Assembly (NCBI RefSeq): GCF_008795955.1
Contig: NZ_VMHN01000008.1
Location: 62,001 to 126,000 of the forward strand
Direction: 5' to 3'
Length of the DNA: 64,000 nucleotides
DNA from: Marinobacter denitrificans
Lineage (GTDB): Bacteria > Pseudomonadota > Gammaproteobacteria > Pseudomonadales > Oleiphilaceae
Shown here: positions 44,559-52,608 of the stretch, in pieces
Numbering within the stretch: the first letter of the stretch is position 1
How the letters are laid out: the number at the start of each line of letters is the position of its first letter
Position numbers and translations under genes: made by a program
Notes under the pieces: generated by a model
Seen by the model: only the letters and a program-made list of their open reading frames with translations
What the model was told of the DNA's origin: nothing
Database searches by the model: none

Positions 44559-45616
44559 TGGCGACCCGCGGCCTGCTGACCGTTGCGCTGATGATCGCCA
44601 CCCCCGGCACTGGCTGGGGCGGGATGGAAAAACACACTGCAGACCTGGCGAACGCCCTTGCAGCACGGGGCCACACGGTTCACGTGCTGGCCCATCCCGC
44701 CTATAGCAAACGCTTTCCGGAACCCGTTCTTTTCCATTCGCAGCCGTTCCAGCTTGGCCGACGCAACCTGTGGCTCCGATACCGCCTGCGAAAAACCCTC
44801 CGTGCCCTAAAGCCAGACATTATCCATGCCCAGGGCAACAAGGCCGCGAGTCTGACCAGTACCGTTGAGCGCCATGGCCGGATAACCGTTGGCACGCTTC
44901 ATGGCACAAAACGTTCTCACAAAGCCTTCGACAGGCTGGATGGCGTAATTGGCGTCAGCCGTGAAATCATAAACTCCACTTCACACCCCAATGCCCGACT
45001 GATTTTTAACGGCATGCTGCCCCCGGAGGACGCCAATCTTGATGACCGTATTACGCCCGAGATTCCTGTTCCAACTGAGCGACCCTTGCTCCTGGCGGCA
45101 GGTCGCCTCGAACAGGTCAAACAGTTCGATCGACTGATCCAGGCGTGGGTTAAGGCAGATTGGGATGGCAAGCTGGTGATTCTTGGAGAGGGCGGCCAGC
45201 AGGCACGGCTCACCGCATTGGTCCGGGAACTGGGCGCCGAAGACCGCATTTTCCTTCCGGGTCATGAACCCCGGGTATTTCCCTGGCTCAAGGCGGCCAC
45301 GGCCTGCATCATTAGCTCCAGCCGGGAAGGCTTTCCTTACATCATGGTGGAGGCTTTGATGGCAGGCTGTCCGGTTCTGTCCACCCCTGTCAGTGGCGTG
45401 AAGGACTTCCTGCCTCAACAATTTATTTCAACTTCGGATGGAGTTGACGATATTGCCAGACTGATAAGGAACGCTCTTGCGGATACCGACTCGCTGGCAG
45501 ATCTACAGAGCGAAAGCTTCCGGCAGGCTCGGGCGCAACTCAGCCTTGCAACCATGGTGTCGAAGACTGAAGATTTCTATCGGGAACTGCTTGCCAGTAT
45601 GCCGGCAAGGCATTGA
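44558..45616 (+). CDS. Glycosyltransferase family 4 (LPS core)
   Basis: The 352-residue GT4 protein has the N-terminal pattern TPGTGWGGMEKHTADLANAL, the acceptor-domain DIIHAQGNKAAS, and in the C-terminal half LLLAAGRLEQVKQFDRLIQA and the EX7E motif in SREGFPYIMVEALMAGCPV. It overlaps the preceding glycosyltransferase by one base, so the pair is probably co-translated. Its last 77 bases overlap the end of the convergent SGNH-like gene. Confidence 0.88.
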   Translation: MATRGLLTVALMIATPGTGWGGMEKHTADLANALAARGHTVHVLAHPAYSKRFPEPVLFHSQPFQLGRRNLWLRYRLRKTLRALKPDIIHAQGNKAASLTSTVERHGRITVGTLHGTKRSHKAFDRLDGVIGVSREIINSTSHPNARLIFNGMLPPEDANLDDRITPEIPVPTERPLLLAAGRLEQVKQFDRLIQAWVKADWDGKLVILGEGGQQARLTALVRELGAEDRIFLPGHEPRVFPWLKAATACIISSSREGFPYIMVEALMAGCPVLSTPVSGVKDFLPQQFISTSDGVDDIARLIRNALADTDSLADLQSESFRQARAQLSLATMVSKTEDFYRELLASMPARH

Positions 45617-46250
45617 TCACCGTCTCGGCCACGAGCCGATGCCCCTCAAAAGTAAGGTGCGTACCGTCCGTCATAAGGGTACTCATTTTCCGCTGCCATA
45701 GCCGATGGTAGGCGTCTGCGCTGACTGCATTGGGCTCTTGCGTGGCCAGGTACTTTATCCCCTCGTTGTAGCGCTCTATAAGTGGGTTTCTAGGCTCATC
45801 CAGATTGGGCGGCGTGGCCACCAGCACGAAAAGCGTGTCAGGAGCGGAACGAACCACCTGTTCAATATTGCCAAGATATTCCTCCAACGGCACCTGCTCC
45901 ACTGCACCCCAGCGATCCTGCAGGTGAAAGCTGCGGGCCCATTTTTTCAGCTTCTTGACCAGTTTCCTGGCCAGCTTGCGGCGGGGACTGTCCGGGTAAT
46001 AGAGGACATAAGGCGCCCCACGGAAGGTCAGCCAGGAGTCAACCAGGCCGTACTGGATAAACGCCAGCTTATAATTCCGTGGCGGAAAAGCCTCTGCATA
46101 GCGCAGCAATTCGCGGGTTGTGCTCATGGTGTGACCACAATTGGTGAGAGCCAGGCCCAGGTGTTCTGCTACCATCTCCGGCCAAACCGGTTCGTGGTAA
46201 TCTTTTAACCCCTCGGTATTGCAATCACCGTAGGCAATACAACCGTTCAT
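45540..46250 (-). CDS. SGNH/GDSL-like protein with Cys at the nucleophile position
   Basis: The 236-residue product looks like an SGNH hydrolase. Block I is AYGDCN (residues 6-11), where the usual GDS serine is Cys10 (codon TGC, checked on DNA). Block V is DGTHLTFEGH, with Asp195 and His198 as the DxxH pair. Block II would be NCGHTMST. The Asn of block III is not obvious (QYGLVDSW). There is no signal peptide, so it would act in the cytosol, unlike most secreted esterases of this fold. Members in LPS or capsule clusters often modify sugars, but no substrate is visible. It overlaps the end of the previous gene by 77 bases, and its start is 19 bases from that of the YrbL-like gene. Confidence 0.7.
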   Translation of the reverse strand: MNGCIAYGDCNTEGLKDYHEPVWPEMVAEHLGLALTNCGHTMSTTRELLRYAEAFPPRNYKLAFIQYGLVDSWLTFRGAPYVLYYPDSPRRKLARKLVKKLKKWARSFHLQDRWGAVEQVPLEEYLGNIEQVVRSAPDTLFVLVATPPNLDEPRNPLIERYNEGIKYLATQEPNAVSADAYHRLWQRKMSTLMTDGTHLTFEGHRLVAETVINALPAYWQAVPDRNLQSSTPWLQG

Positions 46251-46269
46251 AATGTGTGGTGTCTCTGCA

Positions 46270-46938
46270 ATGATTGACCTTTCGGGCCTCGAGCCCTTTG
46301 CGTCTGGTTACAACCGGCACTGCTATCGGCACCCGGATGATCCCGCATTGTGTCTCAAAGTTCTCCGCCCTGAAAACATTGAGGCCCGCTTTCAACGGCA
46401 GCCCTTGCCTAAAAAAGCACTCGGACGAGCCAGAATCGACGACAACCGGCAGGAGCTCAGGGCACACCAGCAGCTGGCCATCAGAACTCTGATTGCCCAT
46501 GGCCGTAGTCAGTTGGTGTGGGAGCACCTCCCCCGCTTCCACGGCAACACAGACACCTCGTTTGGCATGGCGAATGTCAGCGAAATTATTACAGGAAGCG
46601 ATGGCCAACCGGCCGAAACACTCGAAGCCTATGTGAAGCGCCGGGGCTTCGACCAACCTGTTAAAAATGCTGCCGAGCGGTTCTGTGACTGGCTCACTGA
46701 TACCGGCATCCTCACCCGCAACCTACTGCCCCATAATCTGGTGATTGCCGACAGGAAGGGCCAGCCGGAACTGTTTCTGGTGGACGGGCTTGGCGCCCCT
46801 TTCATACCAGACAAACTGGCGGCCTTCCCCGCCTGGCGCCGGCGATATATTTCCCGCCGTATCAAGCGGTTTTACCTCAGGATCAAATGGGAAACCTGCG
46901 CATCCGGTGAAAGCTGGGAAGCCTCCCAGAAACTGTGA
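46270..46938 (+). CDS. YrbL-like kinase-fold protein
   Basis: The product from ATG 46270 (222 residues) matches the E. coli YrbL pattern at the start: MIDLSGLEPFASGYNRHCY, HPDDPALCLKVLR. It also has a kinase-like catalytic segment LLPHNLVIADRKGQ followed by LFLVDGLGAPF (metal-binding Asp). YrbL is a PhoP/PmrA-regulated protein of kinase fold. In this cluster it may phosphorylate a core sugar, which is inference. An ATG at 46252 is also in frame but lies only 1 base from the divergent gene's start. No good ribosome-binding site precedes either. Confidence 0.78.
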   Translation: MIDLSGLEPFASGYNRHCYRHPDDPALCLKVLRPENIEARFQRQPLPKKALGRARIDDNRQELRAHQQLAIRTLIAHGRSQLVWEHLPRFHGNTDTSFGMANVSEIITGSDGQPAETLEAYVKRRGFDQPVKNAAERFCDWLTDTGILTRNLLPHNLVIADRKGQPELFLVDGLGAPFIPDKLAAFPAWRRRYISRRIKRFYLRIKWETCASGESWEASQKL

Positions 46939-47028
46939 ACATCCACCGGCCGTTCACCAAACTTGCCGCCCACGCGGGATGGTGGTAGCTTCCGCTCATC
47001 CTGTTTCCTGTTGATTGTCCTCCGGATT

Positions 47029-47937
47029 ATGGCCATTTCCAAAGCAACGCTACTGATCACTGCTCTCCGGTTAGCCGGAAAACTGCCCCTGCGTGGCGCC
47101 CAGCTCATTGGCCGCTTTCTGGGCATGACAAGCTGGATGTTCAAAACCCAGTCAAGTAAAACCACTGACATCAACCTGAAAATCTGCTTCCCGGAACTGA
47201 CGGACGAGCAGCGTCATCGCTTGATCCGCTCCAGCCTGCGCCATACCGGCCAGACCATGATGGAAATTCCATTGATGTGGGAATGGCCGGTGGAACGCTG
47301 CCTTGGGCTGATCCGCGAGATCGAGGGCGAGGAACTGCTGGCCGAAGCAAAGAAAGGTGGCCGAGGTCTATTGCTGCTGGCCCCACATCTGGGGAACTGG
47401 GAGCTCACCGGCCTGTATTTTTCCTCCCGTTACCGTATGGCCGCGCTCTACAGCCCCCCGCATATCAGGGAATTTGAAGACTACATGATTCGGGTTCGCG
47501 GTCGCATGGGGTCGGAGCTGGTTCGTGGCGACCGTCGTGGCCTGGCAAGGCTGATCGCCCTGCTGCGCGAAGGTGAAGTGGCCGGTATACTCCCGGATCA
47601 GAGCCCGCGAGGCAAAGGCACCGCCTACGCACCTTTCTTCGGAATGGATGTACGCACCATGACGCTGGTATCCAAACTGCTGCAGAAATCCGGTGCCAAA
47701 CCCTTGATGACCTACTCCGAGCGCCTGAAAGACGGCCAGGGCTTCCGGCTGGTGATTCGTGAATGCGAACATGGGATCGCCGACCCCGACCCGGTCACCG
47801 CTACCACCGCGCTCAACAAGTCAATTGAAAACGTAGTGCGTGAGATTCCAGAACAGTACCAGTGGGAATACAAACGTTTCCGTCATCGGCCGACCGGCCT
47901 GCCACACCCCTACAGACCCGGGCACGTGTGTAAGTAA
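47029..47937 (+). CDS. Lysophospholipid/lipid A acyltransferase (LpxL/LpxM superfamily)
   Basis: The 302-residue product (ATG 47029) is a second member of the lipid A secondary acyltransferase family in this cluster. It has an N-terminal hydrophobic anchor, INLKICFPELTDEQRHRLI, the catalytic HX4E in APHLGNWELTG, ILPDQSPRGKGTAYAPFFG and a late YQWEYKRFRHRPTG. The closest general label is LpxL/LpxM-like. It differs from the first copy by HX4E instead of HX4D and may add a different acyl chain. An open frame back to 46963 lacks family similarity. Confidence 0.85.
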   Translation: MAISKATLLITALRLAGKLPLRGAQLIGRFLGMTSWMFKTQSSKTTDINLKICFPELTDEQRHRLIRSSLRHTGQTMMEIPLMWEWPVERCLGLIREIEGEELLAEAKKGGRGLLLLAPHLGNWELTGLYFSSRYRMAALYSPPHIREFEDYMIRVRGRMGSELVRGDRRGLARLIALLREGEVAGILPDQSPRGKGTAYAPFFGMDVRTMTLVSKLLQKSGAKPLMTYSERLKDGQGFRLVIRECEHGIADPDPVTATTALNKSIENVVREIPEQYQWEYKRFRHRPTGLPHPYRPGHVCK

Positions 47938-48044
47938 ATCCCGCGGTTACAGCCGGTGCCTGTGCGGAACTAAAACTGTATAATCCGCGTACCGAACCAG
48001 TCTCGACGACTGTCTGTTTCCCTGAAAAAGGCCGGGCCGGATTC

Positions 48045-48875
48045 ATGTCCCCAGAACGCATTGGTGTTGTCATCACCACCTACAATTCCCCGTTATGGCT
48101 GAGTAAGGTTCTGACGGGTTATGAAAACCAGAGCCAAAAGGACTTCCGGGTAATCATTGCCGACGACGGCTCCACGGACGAAACCCGCGCCCTGATAGAC
48201 AAGTTCCGCGAACGCGGCATCCTTCAGCTTGACCATGTATGGCACGAGGACAATGGCTTTCGAAAATGCCAGATTCTCAACAAAGCCATCAGCGAAACCG
48301 ACTGCGACTACCTGATTTTCACCGACGGCGACTGCATACCGGAGCCAACCTTTATCGAAACGCACCAGCGGCTGGCCGAACCGGGGCACTTTCTGTCCGG
48401 CGGGTACATCAAACTCACCATGCCAGTGTCCGAAGCGATCTCGGACGAAGATATCCGCAGTGGCGTCATCTTTGACCCGCAATGGCTCGTCAGCAAGGGA
48501 CAGCCGAAGAACCATAAGCTCTGGAAACTCTCCCGTTCCTCTTTGAAAAAGAAGTTGCTGAATACCATCACACCGGCTGCCTCCAGCTGGAACGGCATGA
48601 ACAGTTCCACCTGGACAAAAGACCTGATCGCCGTCAACGGCTTCAACGAAGACATGCAATATGGCGGCCTGGACCGGGAACTGGGCGAGCGCCTCTGGAA
48701 CTACGGCCACAAGTCAAAACAAATCCGCTACAGCACCGTGTGCCTGCACCTGGACCATGCCCGGGGCTACTCAAAACCGGAGATCTGGGCCAGGAACCGC
48801 GCTATCCGCAAGGCAGTGAAAGAAAACCGCACCTTCTGGGCGGAAAATGGAATCAAGAAGAGCCCGGCTGCATGA
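48045..48875 (+). CDS. Glycosyltransferase family 2
   Basis: The 276-residue GT-A protein starts IGVVITTYNSPLWLSKVL. It has the nucleotide-binding ADDGSTDET, the metal-binding DxD in IFTDGDCIPE and the late GGLDRELGERLWNYG, which resembles the ED-containing acceptor motif of the chondroitin-synthase/LgtF type. It lies in the LPS cluster, and its stop overlaps the next glycosyltransferase start (ATGA). The sugar is unknown. Confidence 0.88.
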   Translation: MSPERIGVVITTYNSPLWLSKVLTGYENQSQKDFRVIIADDGSTDETRALIDKFRERGILQLDHVWHEDNGFRKCQILNKAISETDCDYLIFTDGDCIPEPTFIETHQRLAEPGHFLSGGYIKLTMPVSEAISDEDIRSGVIFDPQWLVSKGQPKNHKLWKLSRSSLKKKLLNTITPAASSWNGMNSSTWTKDLIAVNGFNEDMQYGGLDRELGERLWNYGHKSKQIRYSTVCLHLDHARGYSKPEIWARNRAIRKAVKENRTFWAENGIKKSPAA

Positions 48876-50014
48876 GGACACTGGTCGTCATTCACAGCCT
48901 GAAAATGGGCGGAATGGAGCGGGTTGCCGTAAATCTGGCTGACGCCTTTGCGGATGAAGGCCACGAGAGTCACCTGCTGTCCTGCCGCAATCGCCCCAAT
49001 GATCTCAGCCCTGCCAACCCGTCGGTCCACCTGCACCATTTCGACCAGTTCCAGGCGCTGATGAAATCCGTCATTGGCATTCCGGTGTTCCTGCTCTCCC
49101 GGCTGGTACTGGGCGTGCTGTTACCCAAGTCCCATTTCATGTGGGTGGGCTGGCTCAGTGGCTGGTTGCTCAAGCGCCATATCCGCTCCCTGGAGCAACG
49201 TTTCGGGCGCTTCGACCGGATCGTTTTCCGGGGGCTGGGCACCTTTAAATACTTCTGGTCGTTCCGGGACGACCGCAATGTGTACGTTCTGGAAAACGTC
49301 ATCCATTACGACCGTCCGCTTTGGCAGAAAAAGCTGGAATGGAAGCTGGTGTTCCACAACCGCCATCTGGCCTGCGTCTCATCCGGTGTTCTGGCTTCCG
49401 CCCGTGAAGCCTTTGACAAAGGGGATATCGCGCCGAAAAGCCTGCGGGTGATCACCAACCCCTGCCCGGTGGAGCGGATCAGCGCGCTTGCCCGGGAAAA
49501 TGACCCTGACATACTCGAGGAACCTTACATTCTCAATGTCGCGCGCCTGGTCCCGCAGAAAGGGCAGGAACTGCTTCTTGAAGCTTTCTCGAAAGCCAGA
49601 ATCCCCCATCAGTTGGTAATTGTCGGCGAAGGCCGCCTGCTGTCAGAGCTTCAGAAAAAAGCGGTAGACCTGGGAATTGCAGATCGCGTCGTGTTTGCCG
49701 GGAAGCTGGCGAATCCCTACCCCTGGATGAAGCACGCGGATTTGTTTGTTCTGGCGTCTGAGTATGAAGGGCTCGGCATCGTACTGACCGAAGCTCTGGC
49801 CTGTGGCACACCCATCCTATCGGTCGAAAGCCGCGGTGGCGTCACGGACGTTTTTCGTGGGGATCTGGAAAAGTACCTAACACCGCGTACGGCTGAGGGG
49901 CTGGCCCGGGGGCTTGAGTCTGTCGCTGCGATGCTGCCTGTGGAGGTGAAGCCCGACTGGCTTGAAGCCTTTAGCTCCAAGGTGGTCGTCGAGGCATTCC
50001 TGTCGCAGCCCTAA
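48872..50014 (+). CDS. Glycosyltransferase family 4
   Basis: The 380-residue product starts at the ATG overlapping the previous stop (MRTLVVIHSLKMGGMERVAV). It has the GT4 C-terminal motifs ILNVARLVPQKGQELLLEAF and the EX7E segment SEYEGLGIVLTEALACGTPI. A long frame upstream to 48740 is only the other frame of the previous gene. The TAA stop shares bases with the stop of the convergent gene that follows. The general pattern resembles transferases of hexoses or N-acetylhexosamines in O-antigen and core clusters. Confidence 0.87.
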   Translation: MRTLVVIHSLKMGGMERVAVNLADAFADEGHESHLLSCRNRPNDLSPANPSVHLHHFDQFQALMKSVIGIPVFLLSRLVLGVLLPKSHFMWVGWLSGWLLKRHIRSLEQRFGRFDRIVFRGLGTFKYFWSFRDDRNVYVLENVIHYDRPLWQKKLEWKLVFHNRHLACVSSGVLASAREAFDKGDIAPKSLRVITNPCPVERISALARENDPDILEEPYILNVARLVPQKGQELLLEAFSKARIPHQLVIVGEGRLLSELQKKAVDLGIADRVVFAGKLANPYPWMKHADLFVLASEYEGLGIVLTEALACGTPILSVESRGGVTDVFRGDLEKYLTPRTAEGLARGLESVAAMLPVEVKPDWLEAFSSKVVVEAFLSQP

Positions 50015-50649
50015 GACCTCGAACGCAACCCCGACAAGGCACCCAAAGCTGAAACGTGGACAATACCAATCTGCGCCGGGAAGGGCTTATCCAGCATCAA
50101 TGCCATGGCAAACCGGTGACAGCCGGCACCAGAAAAGATCGGTTCTCCGCCCGGACCAATGTGCATCAGAACTCCCCCAACTTCACGAAAGTTACCGGGA
50201 ACCAGCTCCCCGCGTGACGGCAAGGCCCCTCCGTTTCGGACATTCGCCCAAATTTTGTCCAGAGTTTCAAAGCGCCGCTGCACATCATCAGGTGTGCGGC
50301 ACTGATCAGTGACGCCAGTTGGCGACACGGCAATTCGTCCCAACATGAAATCGATAGCACCAGCATCATTCCAGCTCTTGCCATCTCGCCAACGCGACCA
50401 GCAGTAAGTCAGTTTCGGGTGATTCTCAAAAGGTTGTTCCAGTGAGACTGGCCAGTCAGAGACCACCTTCCCTGACATCTGCCGAACCCTGGACCCGAAA
50501 TAATCCGCGAGATCCGCAGCCTCAATGTAACGACTACAGTGAGCCGGATTAACCCAGATACGCTCAGCATAGCGTGGAGCGCGGGGACCAAACCTTAACC
50601 AGTTGAAAGCATCTATCCAAAACGCCCGAAGCTTATACTTGATCGCCAA
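50011..50649 (-). CDS. Unrecognised protein in the LPS cluster
   Basis: I do not recognise this 212-residue product. It has no signal peptide or membrane helix. It is rich in Trp and Arg and has a central CWSRWRDGKSWNDAG and a C-terminal segment VLMHIGPGGEPIFSGAGCH followed by RFAMAL. That segment vaguely recalls ParB/sulfiredoxin-like nucleotide-binding loops, too weakly to name. The start is TTG with an AAGGA 7 bases upstream. It converges with the preceding glycosyltransferase, sharing stop-codon bases, and heads a region of lower G+C content. A role in polysaccharide synthesis is only suggested by position. Confidence 0.65.
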   Translation of the reverse strand: MAIKYKLRAFWIDAFNWLRFGPRAPRYAERIWVNPAHCSRYIEAADLADYFGSRVRQMSGKVVSDWPVSLEQPFENHPKLTYCWSRWRDGKSWNDAGAIDFMLGRIAVSPTGVTDQCRTPDDVQRRFETLDKIWANVRNGGALPSRGELVPGNFREVGGVLMHIGPGGEPIFSGAGCHRFAMALMLDKPFPAQIGIVHVSALGALSGLRSRS

Positions 50650-50705
50650 ATAACATCCTTAATTCTGGGGGAAACGCGTATACCTGTGCTTTCTCCTGGC
50701 TGCAC

Positions 50706-51797
50706 TCAGCGCAACTCAGCTTCAAAAAACAGTCGGTTTGTCTCACGAATCATTCGCTGCAGACTGAATTCGTCACCAATCCACTGACGAAGCGCGGCGG
50801 GAGAGAACACCGTTTTTCCCTCACTGATAGCGCGAATTCCGTTGGCCATGGATTCCACATCATCTACATCAACCAGCACACCATACTTACCGTGAGCCAG
50901 TAACTCTTCGCTTCCCGGAACACGGGTGGAAACTACCGGTTTGCCATAGCTCATTGCTTCATTCAGCACGTTCGCCATTCCTTCATTTCTGGAGCATAGA
51001 AGGAAAAGATCGATGCCCTTGAAGAACGCATGCATATCGCCCTGATAGCCAAGAAAATGAATTCTCCGGGACTCCGGGCGCCCCTTGATTGCCGCTTTAA
51101 TGTCCTCCTCGAACTCGCCTTCACCGGCGTGGACAACATGTATGTTTTCCGGCAGGTATGAGAGAATATTGGGCAATAAATCGAAGCCCTTCTGGGGGCT
51201 GAAACGGCCAGCACAACCGACAATTACCGTTTCAGGGGGGAGATCCAGCAACGCTCTGAAATCTAGCGGCTCCCCTTCGGACGGAGGCAGATTAAATCCG
51301 TTGTAAACCCTGACCACATTGCGTTCATTAAAGAATGTGGGGTACTTCAACATCTCATTCTTCAGGGAGTCACTGTTCACCATTAAAATGGATTTCATTA
51401 GTCGGAAAATGACAAAGTATTTGATCGGGCTTTTTACTCTCCGCGCAATACCTAAATAAAGTACAACGCGGTTTACCCCTGCGAGCCGTGAGGCCAATGT
51501 GACAAGCCACCAATCTTTTTTCAGGGCTGAAAAAACAACATCCGGGCTTATTCTCTTTAGGATACTTACATAGTTCGCCAACACAAACAGATTTAAATCC
51601 CCACCTCGGGACTTGACCTCTATCGTCTCGACGTTATCTATATTGGTAAAGCGCTCGGCAAAATAACCCTCTAGCAGAACCACATAAACCTGCACCCCCG
51701 AGGCACCCAGAAACCGAGCCCTGAGATGCACGTTCTTTTCGATTCCCCCCCAGACGCGGGAAGGACAAAAAAGTACGGCTTTTTTCATATAATCCAT
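50706..51797 (-). CDS. Glycosyltransferase family 4 (AT-rich segment)
   Basis: The 363-residue GT4 protein starts at ATG 51797 (MDYMKKAVLFCPSRVWGGIE); an ATG three codons later is possible. Markers are VGCAGRFSPQKGFDLLPNIL and the EX7E motif in SRNEGMANVLNEAMSYGKPV. The coding region is markedly AT-rich: 21 of 60 bases are G/C in 51361-51420, against 39 of 60 in 44581-44640. It is the promoter-distal member of a minus-strand group with the next genes upstream, which suggests an exchangeable O-antigen or outer-core segment. Confidence 0.87.
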   Translation of the reverse strand: MDYMKKAVLFCPSRVWGGIEKNVHLRARFLGASGVQVYVVLLEGYFAERFTNIDNVETIEVKSRGGDLNLFVLANYVSILKRISPDVVFSALKKDWWLVTLASRLAGVNRVVLYLGIARRVKSPIKYFVIFRLMKSILMVNSDSLKNEMLKYPTFFNERNVVRVYNGFNLPPSEGEPLDFRALLDLPPETVIVGCAGRFSPQKGFDLLPNILSYLPENIHVVHAGEGEFEEDIKAAIKGRPESRRIHFLGYQGDMHAFFKGIDLFLLCSRNEGMANVLNEAMSYGKPVVSTRVPGSEELLAHGKYGVLVDVDDVESMANGIRAISEGKTVFSPAALRQWIGDEFSLQRMIRETNRLFFEAELR

Positions 51798-51845
51798 TAC
51801 CTTGAAATCAGGGGGAGCCGTTTAACGTAGCGAACGCTATCGCCG

Positions 51846-52562
51846 CTACGGTTTCCTTCGTGCCCTTAATCGTCGCTTCAAATTTCTCAATCCGAAACTG
51901 ATGTCCTCCAGGCGCGATGCCAGCCATAGCCATCCAGATGAAGCCTCTTGAGGCGAAAGGAGCGATCGACTCTCAGGACAGCTCCGCAGAAACCGGGCTA
52001 TCTCTCTGGCCTTTTGCAATTTCGGCAAAACTCTAGGTTTTTTCAATCGAAAATCAATAAAAACCACACAATTTTCTACCATCAGGAAGTTAGCCAGCTG
52101 TGCGTCACTGCGAAGATAGCCCCGTTGATGAAGTGCTCTTAGCGCGTCTAAAACCTTATCGGCGTCGCCTAACTCTGCCGGCCGGCCTTCGACAAACCTG
52201 TAGCATACAAAGGAGTCCACGACGACGCCTTTAGATCGAAGCTCGGCTGCCAAAACCGGCTGGGGTGCGCGAAATCCCATCGAGGCCATCGTTTCAAGAT
52301 GAAGGAACGTGCGAAACGCATCACTTCCCCTGAAGCGCGTTAGAAACCGCTCCCAACGGCGTGTGTTGCGGGCGCGAGGAACTTTAAGGAGTAACGACCT
52401 GCCCTCAAAATCCAGCTTCGCACTCAAGGTCCTCCAGTTATCGCGAAAAACATGTTTCTGTATGACTGTACCATCCACAACCGCATCGAGGAGACGCCGA
52501 CTTGTATTAGCGTCAATATAGGTAAGCACACGGTAGCTACGATAATCAAAAGAATCAGGCAT
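51846..52562 (-). CDS. LPS core kinase-like protein (WaaY/RfaY type)
   Basis: The 238-residue product has a kinase-like fold with the catalytic segment LRSDAQLANFLMVENCVVF followed by IDF. Here Asp replaces the base of an HxD-type loop, Asn follows after four residues, and the metal-binding Asp is in IDF. An N-terminal Lys in LLLKVPR fits the ATP-binding lysine. Heptose kinases of the WaaY type share this arrangement, and the neighbourhood (ligase, Kdo kinase) supports phosphorylation of an LPS core sugar. The acceptor is not defined. The C-terminus is strongly basic, suiting membrane association. Confidence 0.72.
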   Translation of the reverse strand: MPDSFDYRSYRVLTYIDANTSRRLLDAVVDGTVIQKHVFRDNWRTLSAKLDFEGRSLLLKVPRARNTRRWERFLTRFRGSDAFRTFLHLETMASMGFRAPQPVLAAELRSKGVVVDSFVCYRFVEGRPAELGDADKVLDALRALHQRGYLRSDAQLANFLMVENCVVFIDFRLKKPRVLPKLQKAREIARFLRSCPESRSLLSPQEASSGWLWLASRLEDISFGLRNLKRRLRARRKP

Positions 52563-52608
52563 ACCACACCTTGTGTAAGGGAGCGAACTCCGGCGCTAGT
52601 ACATCAAC

